Assembly: GCA_003993805.1 (NCBI GenBank)
Contig: RSEF01000005.1
Location: forward strand, 37,585,138 to 37,649,137
Length of the DNA stretch: 64,000 nucleotides
Origin: Himantopus leucocephalus
Taxonomy: Eukaryota; Chordata; Aves; Charadriiformes; Recurvirostridae
Direction of reading: 5' to 3'
The position numbers and the translations under genes are program-made. Shown here in pieces: positions 61,681-64,000 of this stretch (positions are counted from its first letter, which is position 1; each line of letters starts with the position of its first letter). Under the pieces are notes generated by a model. That model was not told the origin of the DNA, did no database searches, and was given only the letters and a program-made list of their open reading frames with translations.

Positions 61681-63087
61681 CCCGGGCAAAAAGTACTTTC
61701 AGATCAACTGAAAGGTGGTGAGTGCCTATCAGTGTTCAGAAGGTAAAATCATTCCTGGGGTTGCTATAATTATCTCATTACTAAACATTTTGAACTCAGA
61801 ATGTTCAGTTAATACTGTGTTTAAATGAATGATAAACTTGCACAAAGAAATTGTCTGAGCAGTCAAACCATCTTACATCTGATCAACATCTACAGTGGCA
61901 CAATGCCAGCATGAGATGACGATTGTGGGATTTCAGTAGTGAGGTTCCCAGATCAGTTTTATGTCAATTTTAAAGGCATTTTAGATTATAATCTGATATT
62001 GTGAATCAACATAGGCAGTGATATTGTTATTTTGCCCATTTTTATCTGCCTGAAGATGCCAGTAGAAGGAATTACCCCCAGAGAAACCCAAGAAATCATT
62101 GTCTTTTAAAGCTTTCTCATTTTTGCAGGGGGTGTAAGACCACATCTTCTTTCCACTAACTATTCAATCTTAAAAAATATCGACCAGCTTCCATTGGTTA
62201 CAGAAAGAATGTGTGCTTCATCTAAGGAAAATGATGGTCATATTGTATTAGGCATCAGAGATTTGCTTAGCAGTTGGTGGTAATTGGCCCCTTGGCCATC
62301 ATTGCTATAGGGAGGGTATGTTCTTGGTCTCGGGGAGAGAAGAAAAAGACCCTTAGTGGGTGCTGCAGCTTCAGAGGAGGATTTGCCATGTTCTCTATGA
62401 AAACCAAAGGTGGAATCCCTGCTATTGTGGTAAAAATCAACCTTGACTACGGAGCTGTAAAAAACATTTCCATAGCACTTGTGTTCTGTTTAACAGGTGG
62501 ACTGTCACTCAGATAGAAGTACAGCTTAAAAGAAAAGAAAAAAAATACAAAATTCTTTATAGTCACCTAGGTTTTATGGAAAACAGGAGACATTGACTGG
62601 AACCATTTCACATGTAACATTTAATTCCCAGGAAAACATGTTCTAGTGAGTTGTAATACTAAGTACGCTTTATATCACTGATGAAAAATCTCAGGCTTTC
62701 CTAAATAAGGTATTTTCCAATTGTTAAAAAGTGAAACAGTTTGATGACATATTTGTAGATGTAATTTGTGAAATGCACTATTTCGTACAAGGTAGCATCT
62801 TTTTCCATGTACAAATTGCATACGAGTATCTATTTTATATACCTATTGACCAATTAATTATGTATTTAGTATTATGTCGTTACACTAATATGACCATTTC
62901 CATTTTAATATAAGAGCAGCTTACAAGGTAGTTATTTTTTTGATTTTCTGAATGTCATTGGTAGGTAGTATTCAGGACTATGAAAATACCACTACATTAT
63001 TACATGGCTTATTGGGTTATTAACTCAAGTACATAAATACTGGGCAGTGACCAAACAGAGACTTTCTGTGTGGTCAGAGCTCCTCAT

Positions 63088-63119
63088 AAAAAAAAGAAAA
63101 AAGAAAAAAAGAAAAAAAA
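63088..63119. repeat. A-rich low-complexity tract
   Basis: Runs of A interrupted by single G residues (AAAAAAAAGAAAAAAG type). No adjacent retrotransposon body is recognisable, so I treat it as simple sequence. Confidence 0.7.
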
Positions 63120-64000
63120 TAGACAGCTACCTATCCATTACCAAAAGTTTAATGCAGTACTTTATATCTTGGTATTTTGTCACAGCAAGCTTTTGGGAGG
63201 TAACTGTGCCAGGACCAATACAGTTGCAAAAGTAACTGTAAATTAAGAATATAAGAATAAATTTTCAGGATCTGTTTCATGTCATATTCCCTTTAAGACA
63301 AATGAAATGTGGTAATTTAAAAAAATCTATTCAAATTTTCAGCATTTTTTTTCTTGGCAATTATTGGTATCTAGCATGTATTTAATAAATAAGTGACACA
63401 CATTGTTGCTCCATTTTCTTAGAACTTACTGTGTGTTGAAACTGTCTCCCTATCCAAAACTTAACATTGCTGATAATATTTATGGGAGTTTGGTTATCCT
63501 TCCTGGATTGTTTCAGTCAAAGAATCTCATTTCTTTTCTACCAGAGACTTTTCCCACCACTCTAAATTTCATAATTGAATTATATCTGTCACGTTGAGTG
63601 TTATAATTAAAAGTGCTACATTCTTAGCCAAAATATACATTCAACTGTACCTAAGTATAGAAGTCCATATTTTTAGTAATATTGAGGTTTTCTCCAAAAA
63701 TGCAAATGAATATTAGGAAAATTTTAAATTAAGCTTTCAATTTCAAATTCTAAAATCAGAGGTTACTTAGATAATTTTAATTATCTGTAGCATTGCTCTA
63801 AAAAATAAATGCCGTAGAAGCAGTGATATTTTTCTCAAAGTTATTTAAACATATAAAAATGAACCTCAAGAAAATTAGGTCTCAGCAGTACCACAGTACA
63901 CCACACATGCTCATAGTATGATTGACTGAGAAAATGAAAATATTTCTTTTAATACAGTATCTTAATCTGTCAATAGGTGTAAACTGCTGTGTCTTTTAAA

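Larger units (their letters stand above)
48941..64000 (+). other. AKAP6: AKAP6 intron downstream of the last visible exon (partial)
   Basis: The intron starts at GTAGGA and runs off the window. It contains an AT/GA microsatellite (54035-54063), a nested CR1 pair with an assembly gap (54233-56282), an ancient CR1-like tail (about 61285-61680) and an A-rich tract (63088-63119). The stretches 48941-54030, 56290-61280 and 61690-64000 otherwise look like AT-rich, unassigned intron. I searched by eye for the next spectrin-repeat exon and did not find it. Confidence 0.85.

Noticed and set aside
48941..64000. The next AKAP6 exon in the last 15 kb
   Set aside because: I found no acceptor followed by the expected SFKLN... 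sequence in any frame, so the exon is taken to lie beyond the window.
1..64000. CRISPR arrays, operons, insertion sequences or other prokaryotic systems
   Set aside because: Spliced vertebrate exons, CR1 and LTR elements and AT-rich introns show eukaryotic nuclear DNA; no regularly spaced repeats of CRISPR type are present.

Overview
This is vertebrate nuclear DNA, almost certainly from a bird. It is AT-rich, intron-dominated sequence with one recognisable protein-coding gene and a repeat set typical of birds: chicken-repeat-1 (CR1) LINE tails ending in ATTCTATG-type octamers, and endogenous-retrovirus LTRs that begin TGTCGTGGTTT or end in its complement. The draft assembly has two 100-N gaps (39649-39748 and 55848-55947) and single Ns at 884, 17301 and 56063. 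I cannot name the species.

The gene is AKAP6 (mAKAP), a perinuclear A-kinase anchoring scaffold of heart, skeletal muscle and neurons, on the + strand. Three internal coding exons are present, all bounded by phase-0 introns: 18180-18431 (84 codons), 23879-25666 (596 codons, the large disordered scaffold exon) and 48818-48940 (41 codons, the start of the spectrin-repeat region). From memory of the human gene they correspond to coding exons 3, 4 and 5. The exon with the initiator Met should lie upstream of the window. The rest of the spectrin repeats, the calcineurin and PDE4D3 sites and the RII-binding helix should lie downstream. I found neither. The whole window is therefore the inside of one gene: intron (1-18179), exon, intron (5.4 kb), exon, intron (23.2 kb), exon, intron (to 64000).

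Mobile elements by region: a solo LTR (587-1113) next to a CR1 scrap (1171-1225); a second solo LTR on the opposite strand (29130-29868), followed by two CR1 3' tails (29930-30132 and 31596-31990); a nested CR1 at 54233-56282, where a + strand CR1 with a recognisable ORF1 esterase and the start of ORF2 sits inside an older - strand CR1 and is cut by an assembly gap; and an ancient CR1-like tail near 61285-61680.

The most regulatory-looking segment is a CpG island at about 45950-46640. It lies in the large intron about 2.2 kb upstream of the third exon and contains a near-consensus CTCF motif. An almost perfect 47-bp palindrome lies between the island and that exon. The acceptor of that exon overlaps a strong donor-like hexamer. 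Together these suggest an internal promoter or a regulated splice choice in AKAP6, but that is inference. I see no evidence of a second protein-coding gene or an RNA gene, and nothing that amounts to a new biological system.
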